Below are positions 24,149 through 32,471 of a DNA stretch of 64,000 bases, piece after piece. How positions within the stretch are numbered: the stretch's first letter is position 1; each line of letters begins with the position of its first letter. The notes beneath the pieces are model-generated. The model worked only from the letters and a program-made list of their open reading frames with translations. It searched no databases and was not told where the DNA came from. This DNA is from JACVRW01 sp034664085. GTDB lineage: Bacteria; Actinomycetota; Thermoleophilia; Solirubrobacterales; Thermoleophilaceae. The translations under genes and the position numbers were made by a program. The stretch covers positions 1 to 64,000 of the forward strand of contig JAXDII010000098.1 in the NCBI GenBank assembly GCA_034664085.1, in the 5' to 3' direction.

Positions 24149-26556
24149 TTCACCACGAAGTTGACCAGCTTGCCGGGCACCACCACCGCCTTGACGATCT
24201 GCTTGCCGTTCAGGCGCGCCGCGAGCTTGCCAGAGCCGCGGGCGATCTCCTCGAGCTGCTCGCGAGAGGCCTCGGCGGGCGCCGGGATGCGGTCGACGAG
24301 CTTGCCGTTGAGCTGGACGACGAGCTGGATCTCGTCGGTCGTCAGCATCGCCGGGTCGGCTTCGGGCCAGGGCTGCTCCCACACTCGGTCCCCGGTCATC
24401 AGCTCGTAGACCTCGGCGCCGAGGTGCGGCGCGAAGGGGAAGATCAGGGACCCCGCGGTGGCGATGGCGAAGCGCACGTCCGCCTGCGGCGCCGACTCGC
24501 GCTCGCGGTAGACGTCGTTGACCAGCTCCATGACGGCGGCGATCGCCGTGTTGAAGGCGAAGCGGCCCTCCATGTCGCGCGTGACCTTGTCGATCGCCCA
24601 GTGCGCCTTGCGCAGCAGGGCGCTCGGCTGCCCGTCCGGCGGCGCCCCGGCGCTCTCGTCGGCGGCCGCCTGCGTGGCGGCGGTCCAGAGCCGCGACAGG
24701 AAGCGGTGCACCCCGCCCGCGCCCTCCTCCGACCAGTCGGCGTCCTGGTTCGGCGGCCCGAGGAAAAGCACGTAGGAGCGCGCCGTGTCGGCGCCATAGC
24801 GCTCCACCACCGACTGCGGCGACACCACGTTGCCCTTCGACTTGGACATCTTGTCGCCGTCGCGCAGGATCATCCCCTGGGTGAAGAGCCGCGCGAACGG
24901 CTCCTGGACGCCCAGGTAGCCCATGTCGGCGAGCGCCTTCACGAAGAAGCGCGCGTAGAGCAGGTGCAGGATCGCGTGCTCGACGCCGCCGATGTACTGG
25001 TCGACCGGCATCCAGTAGTCCGCGACCTCGCGGTCGAACGGCGCCTGGTCGTTGTGCGGGTCGCAGTAGCGCAGGAAGTACCAGGAGGAGTCGACGAACG
25101 TGTCCATCGTGTCGGTCTCGCGCCGCGCCGGCTTGCCGCACACCGGGCAGGTGGTGCTGACCCAGTCCTCGGCCGCCGCCAGCGGCGACTTGCCCTTGGG
25201 CGCGTAGTCCTCGACGTCGGGCAGCGCGACCGGCAGCTGGTCGTCGGGCACGGGCACGATGCCGTGCTCGTCGCAGTACACGACCGGGATCGGGCAGCCC
25301 CAGTAGCGCTGGCGCGAGAGCAGCCAGTCGCGCAGGCGGTAGTTGATCGACCGCTTGCCGAGGCCGTCCGACTCCAGCCACTCGATGATCTGCGGGTAGG
25401 CCTCGCGGTTGTGGATGCCGTCGAAGCGCCCCGAGTTGACCAGCGGGCCGTCACCGGTGCAGGGCAGCTCGCCGCACTCGACCACGCGCCGGATCGGCAC
25501 ATCGAAGGCCTTGGCGAACTCGAAGTCGCGCTCGTCGTGCGCGGGCACCGCCATGATCGCGCCGGTGCCGTACTCCATCAGCACGTAGTCGGCGACGAAC
25601 ATCGGGATCTGCTCGCCGGTCACCGGGTTCGTGACCGTGCGGCCGAGCGCGACGCCGGTCTTCGGCTTGTGCTCCGACCCGCGCTCCTCGACCGACTCGT
25701 TCAACGCCCGGTTCACGTACTCGTGGACCTCGGGTGAGTCGTTCAGCCTGAACACGTCCGGGTGCTCGGGCGCCATCACGAAGAACGTGGCGCCGAAGAG
25801 CGTGTCCGGCCGCGTGGTGAAGACCGGGTAGTCGACGCCCAGCTCCTCGCACCGGAAGGTCACCTCGGCGCCCTCGGAGCGGCCGATCCAGTTCTGCTGC
25901 ATGCGCACCACGTGCGGCGGCCACTCGATCGTCTCGAGGTCGTCGAGCAGGCGGTCGGCGTAGTCGGTGATGCGGAAGAACCACTGCTCGAGCTGGCGGA
26001 CCTCTACCTCGGCGCCGCAGCGCTCGCAGCGGCCGTCGACCACCTGCTCGTTGGCGAGCACGGTGGCGTCGTTGGGGCACCACTTGACCGCCGCCTCCTT
26101 GCGGTAGGCGAGTCCGCGCTCGAGCAGGCGCAGGAAGATCCACTGCGTCCAGCGGTAGTACTCGGGCTGGTGGGTGCCGAACTCGCGCGTCCAGTCGATC
26201 GAGATGCCCCAGCGCCGGAACTGGCGCTGGAACTCGGCGATGGAGGCCTCAGTCGACTCGCGCGGATGCTGGCCCGTCCTGATCGCATGGTTCTCCGCGG
26301 GCAGGCCGAAGGCGTCGTAGCCCATCGGGTGCAGCACGCGCTGGCCCCGGCGGCGCTGGAAGTGCGCAACCGCGTCGCCGACCGCGTACGTCTTCAGGTG
26401 CCCGATGTGGGGCTCGCCGGACGGGTACGGCAGCATCTCGAGCACGTAGGCCTTGGGGCGCTCGTCGGCCTCGTTCGAGACCTCCCAGGTGTGCTCCTCG
26501 GCCCAGACGCGCTGCCACTTGGGCTCGATGGTCGTGGGGTCGTAGCGGTCCGCCAT
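24145..26556 (-). CDS. leuS: Leucyl-tRNA synthetase
   Basis: Charges tRNA-Leu. 803 aa from the ATG at 26556 (MADRYDPTTIEPKWQ). Class Ia motifs: HIGH-type PSGEPHIGHLKTY near residue 45 and MSKSKGN near 573; CP1 editing domain (about 220-400) with TTRPDTLFGATF and the Asp-containing VPAHDERDFEFA; zinc-like Cys clusters (CPNDATVLANEQVVDGRCERC in parts). In-frame sequence further upstream belongs to the spacer after the Ycf48-like gene. Confidence 0.98.
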   Translation of the reverse strand: MADRYDPTTIEPKWQRVWAEEHTWEVSNEADERPKAYVLEMLPYPSGEPHIGHLKTYAVGDAVAHFQRRRGQRVLHPMGYDAFGLPAENHAIRTGQHPRESTEASIAEFQRQFRRWGISIDWTREFGTHQPEYYRWTQWIFLRLLERGLAYRKEAAVKWCPNDATVLANEQVVDGRCERCGAEVEVRQLEQWFFRITDYADRLLDDLETIEWPPHVVRMQQNWIGRSEGAEVTFRCEELGVDYPVFTTRPDTLFGATFFVMAPEHPDVFRLNDSPEVHEYVNRALNESVEERGSEHKPKTGVALGRTVTNPVTGEQIPMFVADYVLMEYGTGAIMAVPAHDERDFEFAKAFDVPIRRVVECGELPCTGDGPLVNSGRFDGIHNREAYPQIIEWLESDGLGKRSINYRLRDWLLSRQRYWGCPIPVVYCDEHGIVPVPDDQLPVALPDVEDYAPKGKSPLAAAEDWVSTTCPVCGKPARRETDTMDTFVDSSWYFLRYCDPHNDQAPFDREVADYWMPVDQYIGGVEHAILHLLYARFFVKALADMGYLGVQEPFARLFTQGMILRDGDKMSKSKGNVVSPQSVVERYGADTARSYVLFLGPPNQDADWSEEGAGGVHRFLSRLWTAATQAAADESAGAPPDGQPSALLRKAHWAIDKVTRDMEGRFAFNTAIAAVMELVNDVYRERESAPQADVRFAIATAGSLIFPFAPHLGAEVYELMTGDRVWEQPWPEADPAMLTTDEIQLVVQLNGKLVDRIPAPAEASREQLEEIARGSGKLAARLNGKQIVKAVVVPGKLVNFVVK

Positions 26557-26569
26557 GCGGACGCTGAGG

Positions 26570-28732
26570 TTACCGGTGCACTTGGCGGCCCACCCGGACG
26601 CGCAGCGGCGCGGTGCCGTCGGCCTGCACACCGGGACCGCCGCGCCACTGGGCCACGAAGACCGCGCCGCGGCGCAGCGTCCAGGCCGTGCGGAAGCGAC
26701 CGCCCGACACGGGGGCGAACTTGCGCACCCACCTGCCGCCGATGTAGGCCGTCACCGAGACTCCGGCGCCGGCGGGCGCCGGCCTGAGCCGCCCGCCCAG
26801 CGTCACGCGCGTCCCTCGGGGCGTCGCCCGCCTCGACACCAGCCGCAGACTGAGCCTCGACCGCGCTCCGGCGTCGCCCCCGCTGGCGGTGGCGAACAGT
26901 TCTGCCGACCGGCTCGCCAGGCCGACGCCGCCGCCGCTGCCGAGCGCCAGCACGTCGCCGAGCGGGCGCCGGCCGATCACCTGCGGCCGCCACGTGCGGC
27001 CCCCGTCGGAGGTGCGCAGCACACCCCCGAGGCCGGCCCGGCGCGACAGGGTCAAGAAGCCGCGGCTCGCATCCCCGAAGGACACCCCGGCGACGTCGTC
27101 CCGGCCGACCCCGGCCAGCAGCCGCCACGAGCGGGCGGCGTCGCGCGTGGCGAGCACCTCGCCGTCGTCGCGCACGACGTAGCCGATCCGCGCGCTGACG
27201 AAGTCGGCCGCGGCGATCGTGCCGCCTGGCGGCCGGCCCAGCGCGCGCCAGCGGGCTCCCCCGTCGCCCGAGGCCAGCAACGCCTTCGCCCCGAATGCGA
27301 TCAACGCCGTCCCGGCGCGGTCGATGGCGCGCACGGCACGCCGGGGTCCCGCGGCTCGCCTCAGAGTGGCCCCCGCGTCCGTGGAGCGCAGCAAGCCGCC
27401 CGTCGTGGCCACCAGCAGGCCGGCGGATCCGGTGGCGAGCAGGCCGCGGCCTCCCGCCGCGCGCGCGCCCCGGACGGCCCAGCTCAGCCCGCCGTCGTCG
27501 GTGTGCTGGAGCGCCCCGGCCCCGGTCAGGGCGTAGCCGAACGTGTCGTCGGTGAACGAGACGTCCATCACCCGGCCGAGGGGCGCGGCGTCGAGCCGCT
27601 GCCAGGTGAGTCCAGCGTCGAGGCTGCGCGCGAGCGCGCCGCTGGAGGCGAACGCGAAGACCGTGTGCCCACTGGCCCTACGCAGCCCCGTGAACGGGCC
27701 CGGGATGGCGGTCCCGACACCGGCGAAGCTGCGCCCGCCGTCGTCGCTTGCCAACGTGACGCCGCCGGCGCCGATGCCGACGATCCGCGTCGGGGAGCTG
27801 TAGGCGACGTCGGACAGCGCCGTTCCGAGCGCGATCGTCGTGGCGGTCTGGCCGCCGTCGGCCGTCCAGGTGAGCAGGTTGTCCGGCGCGTCCGGGGGCG
27901 CGCCGCCCAGCGTCACGCAGGCGGTGGGGTCGGAGCACCGGATCTTGTGCGGTACGGCGTTCGCTCCAGCGAATGGCAGCGGCGCCCACGTCCTGCCGCC
28001 GTCCACCGTCTGTGACCCCGCGAACCCGCCGCCGCGGCCGACGACGTAGCCGAACGAGGGGCTGAAGAACCGCATGCTGCTGATCGAGAATGGTCGCTGC
28101 AGGCCCTCCCAGGTCTGGCCGCCGTCCTCCGTCCTGAACGCCGAAGGGAAGCTGCCCGCGATGCTGACGTAGCCGGTGGTATCGGTCAGGAAGACGGCGT
28201 CCGCGCTGCCGCCCGGCGGCACCACGCTGTTGCCGATCGGCAGGCTGGTGCGCCGCGTGAAGCTGCGGCCGCCGTTGGCCGTACGGAGCACGGTCCCGTC
28301 CATCAGCACCAGGTAGCCCTGCGACGGCGTGACGAACGCGATCTGGGCGACATCGGAATTGCAGTCGGACTCGCTGGGAGAGAACGACACGCGCTGGAAC
28401 GTCGCGCCGCCGTCGTCGCTGCGACGCAGCACACAGCCCCCGCCCGCGTAGACGGTGTTCGCGTCGAGCATGGCCACCTCGACTAGGCCCGTCTCGGTCC
28501 CGGAGACCGCCGACGACCAGGTGGCGCCCCCGTCCTCTGTGCGCAGGATCAAGCCGTCGGCCCCAACGGCAACGCCACGCGGTCCCGCGAAGGCGATTGC
28601 GTGGAGGTCCCCGCCCTGGGGCAGCGGGTTGCTCCAGGTCCATCCGGTGTGGCCCGCGTTGACGGCGGCGGGCGCGGCGTCCGGCCAGGCGAGCGCCACG
28701 GCAAGGCAGACGGCGAGGACAACGGGGCGCAT
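26570..28732 (-). CDS. Secreted Ycf48/BNR-repeat beta-propeller protein
   Basis: 720 aa with a signal peptide (MRPVVLAVCLAVALAWP..., cleavage likely after AAPAA near residue 22). Repeated blades carry the DGG-x-TW signature (TEDGGATWSS, SDDGGATFQR, TADGGQTAT, TDDGGLSWAV and others), as in Ycf48-like photosystem assembly factors and BNR glycosidases. The last 90 or so residues form a separate beta domain (RGTRVTLGGRLRPAPAGAGV). Probably a surface or extracellular binding protein; no sialidase active site is recognised. It precedes leuS by 13 bases. Confidence 0.85.
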   Translation of the reverse strand: MRPVVLAVCLAVALAWPDAAPAAVNAGHTGWTWSNPLPQGGDLHAIAFAGPRGVAVGADGLILRTEDGGATWSSAVSGTETGLVEVAMLDANTVYAGGGCVLRRSDDGGATFQRVSFSPSESDCNSDVAQIAFVTPSQGYLVLMDGTVLRTANGGRSFTRRTSLPIGNSVVPPGGSADAVFLTDTTGYVSIAGSFPSAFRTEDGGQTWEGLQRPFSISSMRFFSPSFGYVVGRGGGFAGSQTVDGGRTWAPLPFAGANAVPHKIRCSDPTACVTLGGAPPDAPDNLLTWTADGGQTATTIALGTALSDVAYSSPTRIVGIGAGGVTLASDDGGRSFAGVGTAIPGPFTGLRRASGHTVFAFASSGALARSLDAGLTWQRLDAAPLGRVMDVSFTDDTFGYALTGAGALQHTDDGGLSWAVRGARAAGGRGLLATGSAGLLVATTGGLLRSTDAGATLRRAAGPRRAVRAIDRAGTALIAFGAKALLASGDGGARWRALGRPPGGTIAAADFVSARIGYVVRDDGEVLATRDAARSWRLLAGVGRDDVAGVSFGDASRGFLTLSRRAGLGGVLRTSDGGRTWRPQVIGRRPLGDVLALGSGGGVGLASRSAELFATASGGDAGARSRLSLRLVSRRATPRGTRVTLGGRLRPAPAGAGVSVTAYIGGRWVRKFAPVSGGRFRTAWTLRRGAVFVAQWRGGPGVQADGTAPLRVRVGRQVHR

Positions 28733-28818
28733 CCGACGACCTCCTCAAGGTTGCCAGCGAGGCTGACCCTAACCCGCGCGCCGGCTGTAGGTTGCGCAAG
28801 TGCCTTTGAGTGGTGGCC

Positions 28819-29898
28819 CTACCGCGCCACCAGCCGCGTGGCCGCTGCCTTCCAGCTGGCCGTCACCTGCATCCCCGCGCGCAGCCCCAGCGCCTCGGCC
28901 GATGCCAGCGTGATCTCGGCGGCCAGCGCCTGGGGCGCCGCGAGGCCCAGCCGCACGCGGTTGCCCACCGTGGTCACCGAGAGCACCTCGGCGGCCAGGC
29001 GGTTCTGGGTCGAGCCGTGCCTTGCCTCGCCTGCCGGCTCGATCGCGATCTCCCACGGGTAGACGCTGATCGCGACCGGGCCCTCCGCGCGGTCGGTGCT
29101 CGTCACCGAGCCGCCGCCGTCCAGGTCGACGCGGGTGAGGCCGGCGGCGGCGGCGTGGGCCGTGCCGGTCAGCACCACTGCTCCGGTGAAGTCGGCGACG
29201 AACGCAGAGCGCGGCGCGGCCGCCAGCTCGCTAGGCGTGCCCTCCTGCACCACACGCCCGGCGTCGATCACTCCGACGCGGTGGCCGAGCTGCGCCGCCT
29301 CGGCGAAGTCGTGCGTCACCAGCAGCGCCGGCACCTCGGTATCGCGCAGCACCGCCGTCAACTCACGCGCCGCGACCGCACGCGTCCGCGCGTCCAGGGC
29401 TGACAGCGGCTCGTCCAGCAGCAGCACATCGGGCCGCCGAGCCAGGGCCCGTGCGAGCGCCACGCGCTGGCGCTCGCCGCCGGACAGCGTGCCCGGCCGG
29501 GCGTCGGCCAGCTCTCCCATGCCGAAGCGCCCGAGCAGCTCCACGGCCCGCTCGCGCCGCTCCCTGCGCGGCACCTCGCGCAGCGGGTAGGCCACGTTCT
29601 GCCAGGCCGTCAGGTGCGGGAAGAGCGCGTACTCCTGGAACAGGTAGCCGCACCGGCGCCGCTCGGGCGGCCGATCGATGCCGCGCTCGGTGTCGAGCCA
29701 CGTCTCCAGGCCCGCCTCCACGAGGCCCCGGCGCGGCCGCAGCAGGCCGGCGGCCACCCGCAGCACGCTGGTCTTGCCCGCGCCGGACGGCCCGGCCAGG
29801 GCCAGGCACTCGCCGGGGGCGACCTCGAGCTCCACGCCGAGGTCGAGCGCCCCGACGCGGGTGTGAGCCTCAACGCGCAGCACCACCAAGCGCCTCAC
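28819..29898 (-). CDS. modC: Molybdate ABC transporter ATP-binding protein
   Basis: ATPase of the molybdate (or tungstate) importer. 359 aa: Walker A AGPSGAGKTSVLR, signature LSGGERQRVALARAL, Walker B VLLLDEPLSALD, switch His in LLVTHDFAEA, and a C-terminal molybdate-binding TOBE-type region (about 280-359). GTG start at 29898 overlaps the end of modB by 29 bases; GTG at 29883 is an alternative nearer the family start. Last gene of the mod operon. Confidence 0.93.
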   Translation of the reverse strand: MRRLVVLRVEAHTRVGALDLGVELEVAPGECLALAGPSGAGKTSVLRVAAGLLRPRRGLVEAGLETWLDTERGIDRPPERRRCGYLFQEYALFPHLTAWQNVAYPLREVPRRERRERAVELLGRFGMGELADARPGTLSGGERQRVALARALARRPDVLLLDEPLSALDARTRAVAARELTAVLRDTEVPALLVTHDFAEAAQLGHRVGVIDAGRVVQEGTPSELAAAPRSAFVADFTGAVVLTGTAHAAAAGLTRVDLDGGGSVTSTDRAEGPVAISVYPWEIAIEPAGEARHGSTQNRLAAEVLSVTTVGNRVRLGLAAPQALAAEITLASAEALGLRAGMQVTASWKAAATRLVAR

Positions 29899-30664
29899 TG
29901 CCCTGCACGAGCTTCACGGACAGCAGGATCGCCGCCGACACCGCCACCAGGACCGCCGAGAGTGCGAGCGCCGCCTCGAAGTCCGTGCCCAGGCGCGCGT
30001 AGATCGCGAGCGGCACCGTCTGGGTGATGCCCTCGAACGACCCGGCGAACATCAGCGTCGCCCCGAACTCCCCCAGCGCCCGGCCGAGCGCCAGCGCGGC
30101 GCCCGCGGCCAGGCCGGGCATCGCGGCGGGGATCATCACGCGCACGAACCCGCGCGCCTCCGACGCCCCGAGCGTGCGCGACGCGTCGAGCAGCGTGCGG
30201 TCGACCGAGGCGAACGCCGCCATCGCCTGGCGCACGTAGAAGGGCGAGGCCACGAACGTGAGCGCCACGACGACGCCCGCTGTCGCGAGCGTCAGCTCCA
30301 CCCCCGCCGCCTCCACGGCGCCGCCCAGCAGGCCCTCGGGCCCGAGCGCCGCCAGCAGCGCGATCCCGGCGGCCGCGGGGGGCAGCACGAGCGGCAGCTC
30401 GATCAGCGTCACAACGATTGCCTTGCCGCGAAACGAGCGCGTCGCCAGCAGGTAGGCCGCGGGCGTGCCGACCACGAGGATGATCGCCAGTGCCGTCGCG
30501 GTGGTGCGCAGGCTCAGCCAGAGCGCGTCGAGCGCGCCCGGATCGCCCAGGCTCTCGATCAGCTGCGCCGGGGTCGAGTCGACGAAGATCGCCACCACCG
30601 GCAGCGTCAGGAAGGTGATCGCCGCGGCCAGCGCCACGGCGAGGGCCACCGGAAACCAGCGCAT
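29870..30664 (-). CDS. modB: Molybdate ABC transporter permease
   Basis: 264-aa inner-membrane channel subunit with about five to six helices and the permease EAA-type loop (DASRTLGASEARGFVRVMIPAAMPGL in parts, with ARALGEFGATLMFAGS after it, typical of ModB). The ATG shares its first base with the modA stop (TGATG). Confidence 0.95.
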   Translation of the reverse strand: MRWFPVALAVALAAAITFLTLPVVAIFVDSTPAQLIESLGDPGALDALWLSLRTTATALAIILVVGTPAAYLLATRSFRGKAIVVTLIELPLVLPPAAAGIALLAALGPEGLLGGAVEAAGVELTLATAGVVVALTFVASPFYVRQAMAAFASVDRTLLDASRTLGASEARGFVRVMIPAAMPGLAAGAALALGRALGEFGATLMFAGSFEGITQTVPLAIYARLGTDFEAALALSAVLVAVSAAILLSVKLVQGSEALGGAAR

Positions 30665-31425
30665 CAGGGCGCGGGGCCGAAACCCGCTTCGCCCAGGGCG
30701 TCGGCGCAGCCGCCCTCGACCAGGCCGTCGAGGTACGCCTGCGCCTGCTGGGGCTGCTCGGCGCCCTCGACGACACCCGCCGCGTAGGTGACCTCGGGCT
30801 CGAGCCCGCGCGGGAGCTCGATCGCCTCGAGCTCGCCGTTCGCGGCCTTGACGTCGGTCACGTAGACGAACGCGGCGTCGACGGCGCCCTGCGTGAGCTT
30901 GCCGACGATGCCCTTCACGTCCGGCTCGTTGGAGCGGACCCCGTCCAGGATCGCCCGCTCCTGGGCGGCCGGCAGCTTGGCCAGCGTCTCACGCGTGTAG
31001 GCGCCGATCGGGACCGAGTCCGCGCCGATCGCGATCTTCACGCCGCCTTCGGCCAGGTCGGCGAGCGATGCGATGCTCGAGCCCGTGGGGACCGCCAGCA
31101 CCAGCTGGTTCGTCGCGAACTCGACCGGCTTCCCGAGCCGCCCCTCGTCGCTGAGCTCCTCGGGCAGCCTGGTGTTCGCCGCCGCGTAGACGTCCGGCTT
31201 GACCCCCTGGCGGATCTGCGCCGCGAGCTCGTCAGAGCCCGCGAACGACAGCCGCACGGTGGCGTCGGCGAAGTCCGGGCTGCACGCGCCGAGCGCCTCG
31301 GTCATCGACGAGGCGGCCGACACGACCAGCCGCGGCTTGGCCGCCACCGCGCCGTCCTGCTCGTCGTCTCCGCAGGCCGCGAGCACCAGAGTCACCAGGG
31401 CGGCAAGGGCGGCAGCGCGCCTCAA
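30664..31425 (-). CDS. modA: Molybdate-binding lipoprotein
   Basis: Periplasm-side or surface-anchored substrate-binding protein. 253 aa with lipoprotein signal (LVTLVLAAC, Cys near residue 18) and ModA motifs: SAASSMTEAL, VRLSFAGSDELAAQI, DVYAAAN and the VDAAFVYVTDV segment. The TTG start overlaps the stop of the MerR-TOBE gene (TTGA). Tungstate cannot be excluded as substrate. Confidence 0.95.
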   Translation of the reverse strand: MRRAAALAALVTLVLAACGDDEQDGAVAAKPRLVVSAASSMTEALGACSPDFADATVRLSFAGSDELAAQIRQGVKPDVYAAANTRLPEELSDEGRLGKPVEFATNQLVLAVPTGSSIASLADLAEGGVKIAIGADSVPIGAYTRETLAKLPAAQERAILDGVRSNEPDVKGIVGKLTQGAVDAAFVYVTDVKAANGELEAIELPRGLEPEVTYAAGVVEGAEQPQQAQAYLDGLVEGGCADALGEAGFGPAP

Positions 31426-31817
31426 CTCCGCTCAACCATCACCGAAGTGGCCTTGACCGCAGCCGTGGCGGGCACCCCCGGCGCCAGGCCGAGCTCCTCG
31501 ACCGCGTCGCGCGTGACCGCCGCGGTGATGCGGTGGGGCCCCGCCTCGATCTCCACGAGCGCCATCACGCCGTCGATCTCGACCGAGCGCACGACACCGG
31601 GGAAGCGGTTGCGCGCCGACAGGTTGTCGCCCGCCGTATGCCGAGCGGGGCGGCCGGCCAGCCGCTCGATCTCGCGCTCCGGCACGCGGCGCCGGTTGGC
31701 GGAGTCGCGGGTCGTGCGCAGCTTGCCCGCCCGCTCCCAGCGGCGCAGGGTGTCCGGGCTCACCGAGAGAGCACGGGCGGCGTCGCCGAGCAGCAGCCCT
31801 TGGTCGCGCGCAGCCAT
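31422..31817 (-). CDS. MerR-like HTH plus TOBE (molbindin) regulator
   Basis: 131 aa. Residues about 8-55 form a MerR/excisionase-type winged HTH (LLLGDAARALSVSPDTLRRW, then RVPEREIERLAG); residues about 65-131 are a TOBE/Mop molybdate-binding domain (ARNRFPGVVRSVEIDGVMAL, VTRDAVEELGLAPG). This is the likely ModE-like sensor of the operon it heads. ATG at 31817; a second in-frame ATG at 31835 lies inside the palindrome. Autoregulation through that palindrome is inferred. Confidence 0.9.
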   Translation of the reverse strand: MAARDQGLLLGDAARALSVSPDTLRRWERAGKLRTTRDSANRRRVPEREIERLAGRPARHTAGDNLSARNRFPGVVRSVEIDGVMALVEIEAGPHRITAAVTRDAVEELGLAPGVPATAAVKATSVMVERS

Positions 31818-31819
31818 GG

Positions 31820-31840
31820 TGCCTAAGCATTGCATAGGCA
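31820..31840. promoter_or_regulatory. 21-base near-perfect palindrome at the head of the mod operon
   Basis: Half-site TGCCTA-x-GCA mirrored as TGC-x-TAGGCA around one centre base; apart from that centre only one symmetric pair mismatches. It lies 3 bases upstream of the ATG of the MerR-TOBE gene and 47 bases before the divergent DUF47 gene. Its position over the expected -10/start region suits a repressor, most simply the adjacent molybdate-sensing protein. Confidence 0.65.
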
Positions 31841-31886
31841 GAGGCAGATTCACCGATTCGTTACGAGAGCAGGGACTTTCGGGCGT

Positions 31887-32471
31887 ATGGTCGCCGGCAT
31901 GGCCAGCTCGATCGCGAAGCTCGTCGGCCGCGCTCCCGACTACGCGGAACTGAACCGGATGCTGGCGCGCGCGGGGCGCAACGTCGAGCGCGCCACAGCG
32001 CTGCTCCGCGAGCTGATGCGAGCCTGGCCCGACGGGGCCGAGAAGCGGCACGCGCGCCCGGCGGTGCCCTTCGAGCGCAGCGACGTGCTCGCCCTCGCCT
32101 CGGGCCTCGACGACGTCGTGGATTACGCCGAGGAGGCCGCGGACTTCCTCGGGCTGTACCGCGTCGACGCGCCGATGGACCAGGCCATCGCGCTGGCGGA
32201 CACGCTGGCGGCGGCTGGCCACGAGGTCTCGATCGCGCTCGGCTCGCTCGCCGACCTGGGCGGCGCCACGCCGCACCTGCTCGAGATCAAGCGGCTCGAG
32301 AACGACGGCGACCGCCTGCTGCGCGAGGGCCTGACCGCGCTCTTCGAGGGCGGGGTCGACCCGATGGTCGTGATCCGCTGGAAGGACATCTTCGAGCGCG
32401 TCGAGGAGGGCATCGACGCCTGCGACCGCGTTGCGCACGTGCTGCGCGGCATCGCCGTCAAGCGGACCTAG
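31887..32471 (+). CDS. DUF47 (PhoU-like) phosphate-transport accessory protein
   Basis: About 194 aa from ATG 31887 (ATG at 31899 is an alternative). Helical PhoU-like family: ALASGLDDVVDYAEEAADFL with metal-type acidic residues, LLEIKRLENDGDRLLRE, VVIRWKDIFERVEEGIDAC and the terminal RVAHVLRGIAVKRT are diagnostic of DUF47. Members usually sit beside a Pit phosphate permease; none is adjacent here. Stop overlaps the convergent HD-GYP gene (CTAG). Confidence 0.9.
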   Translation: MVAGMASSIAKLVGRAPDYAELNRMLARAGRNVERATALLRELMRAWPDGAEKRHARPAVPFERSDVLALASGLDDVVDYAEEAADFLGLYRVDAPMDQAIALADTLAAAGHEVSIALGSLADLGGATPHLLEIKRLENDGDRLLREGLTALFEGGVDPMVVIRWKDIFERVEEGIDACDRVAHVLRGIAVKRT

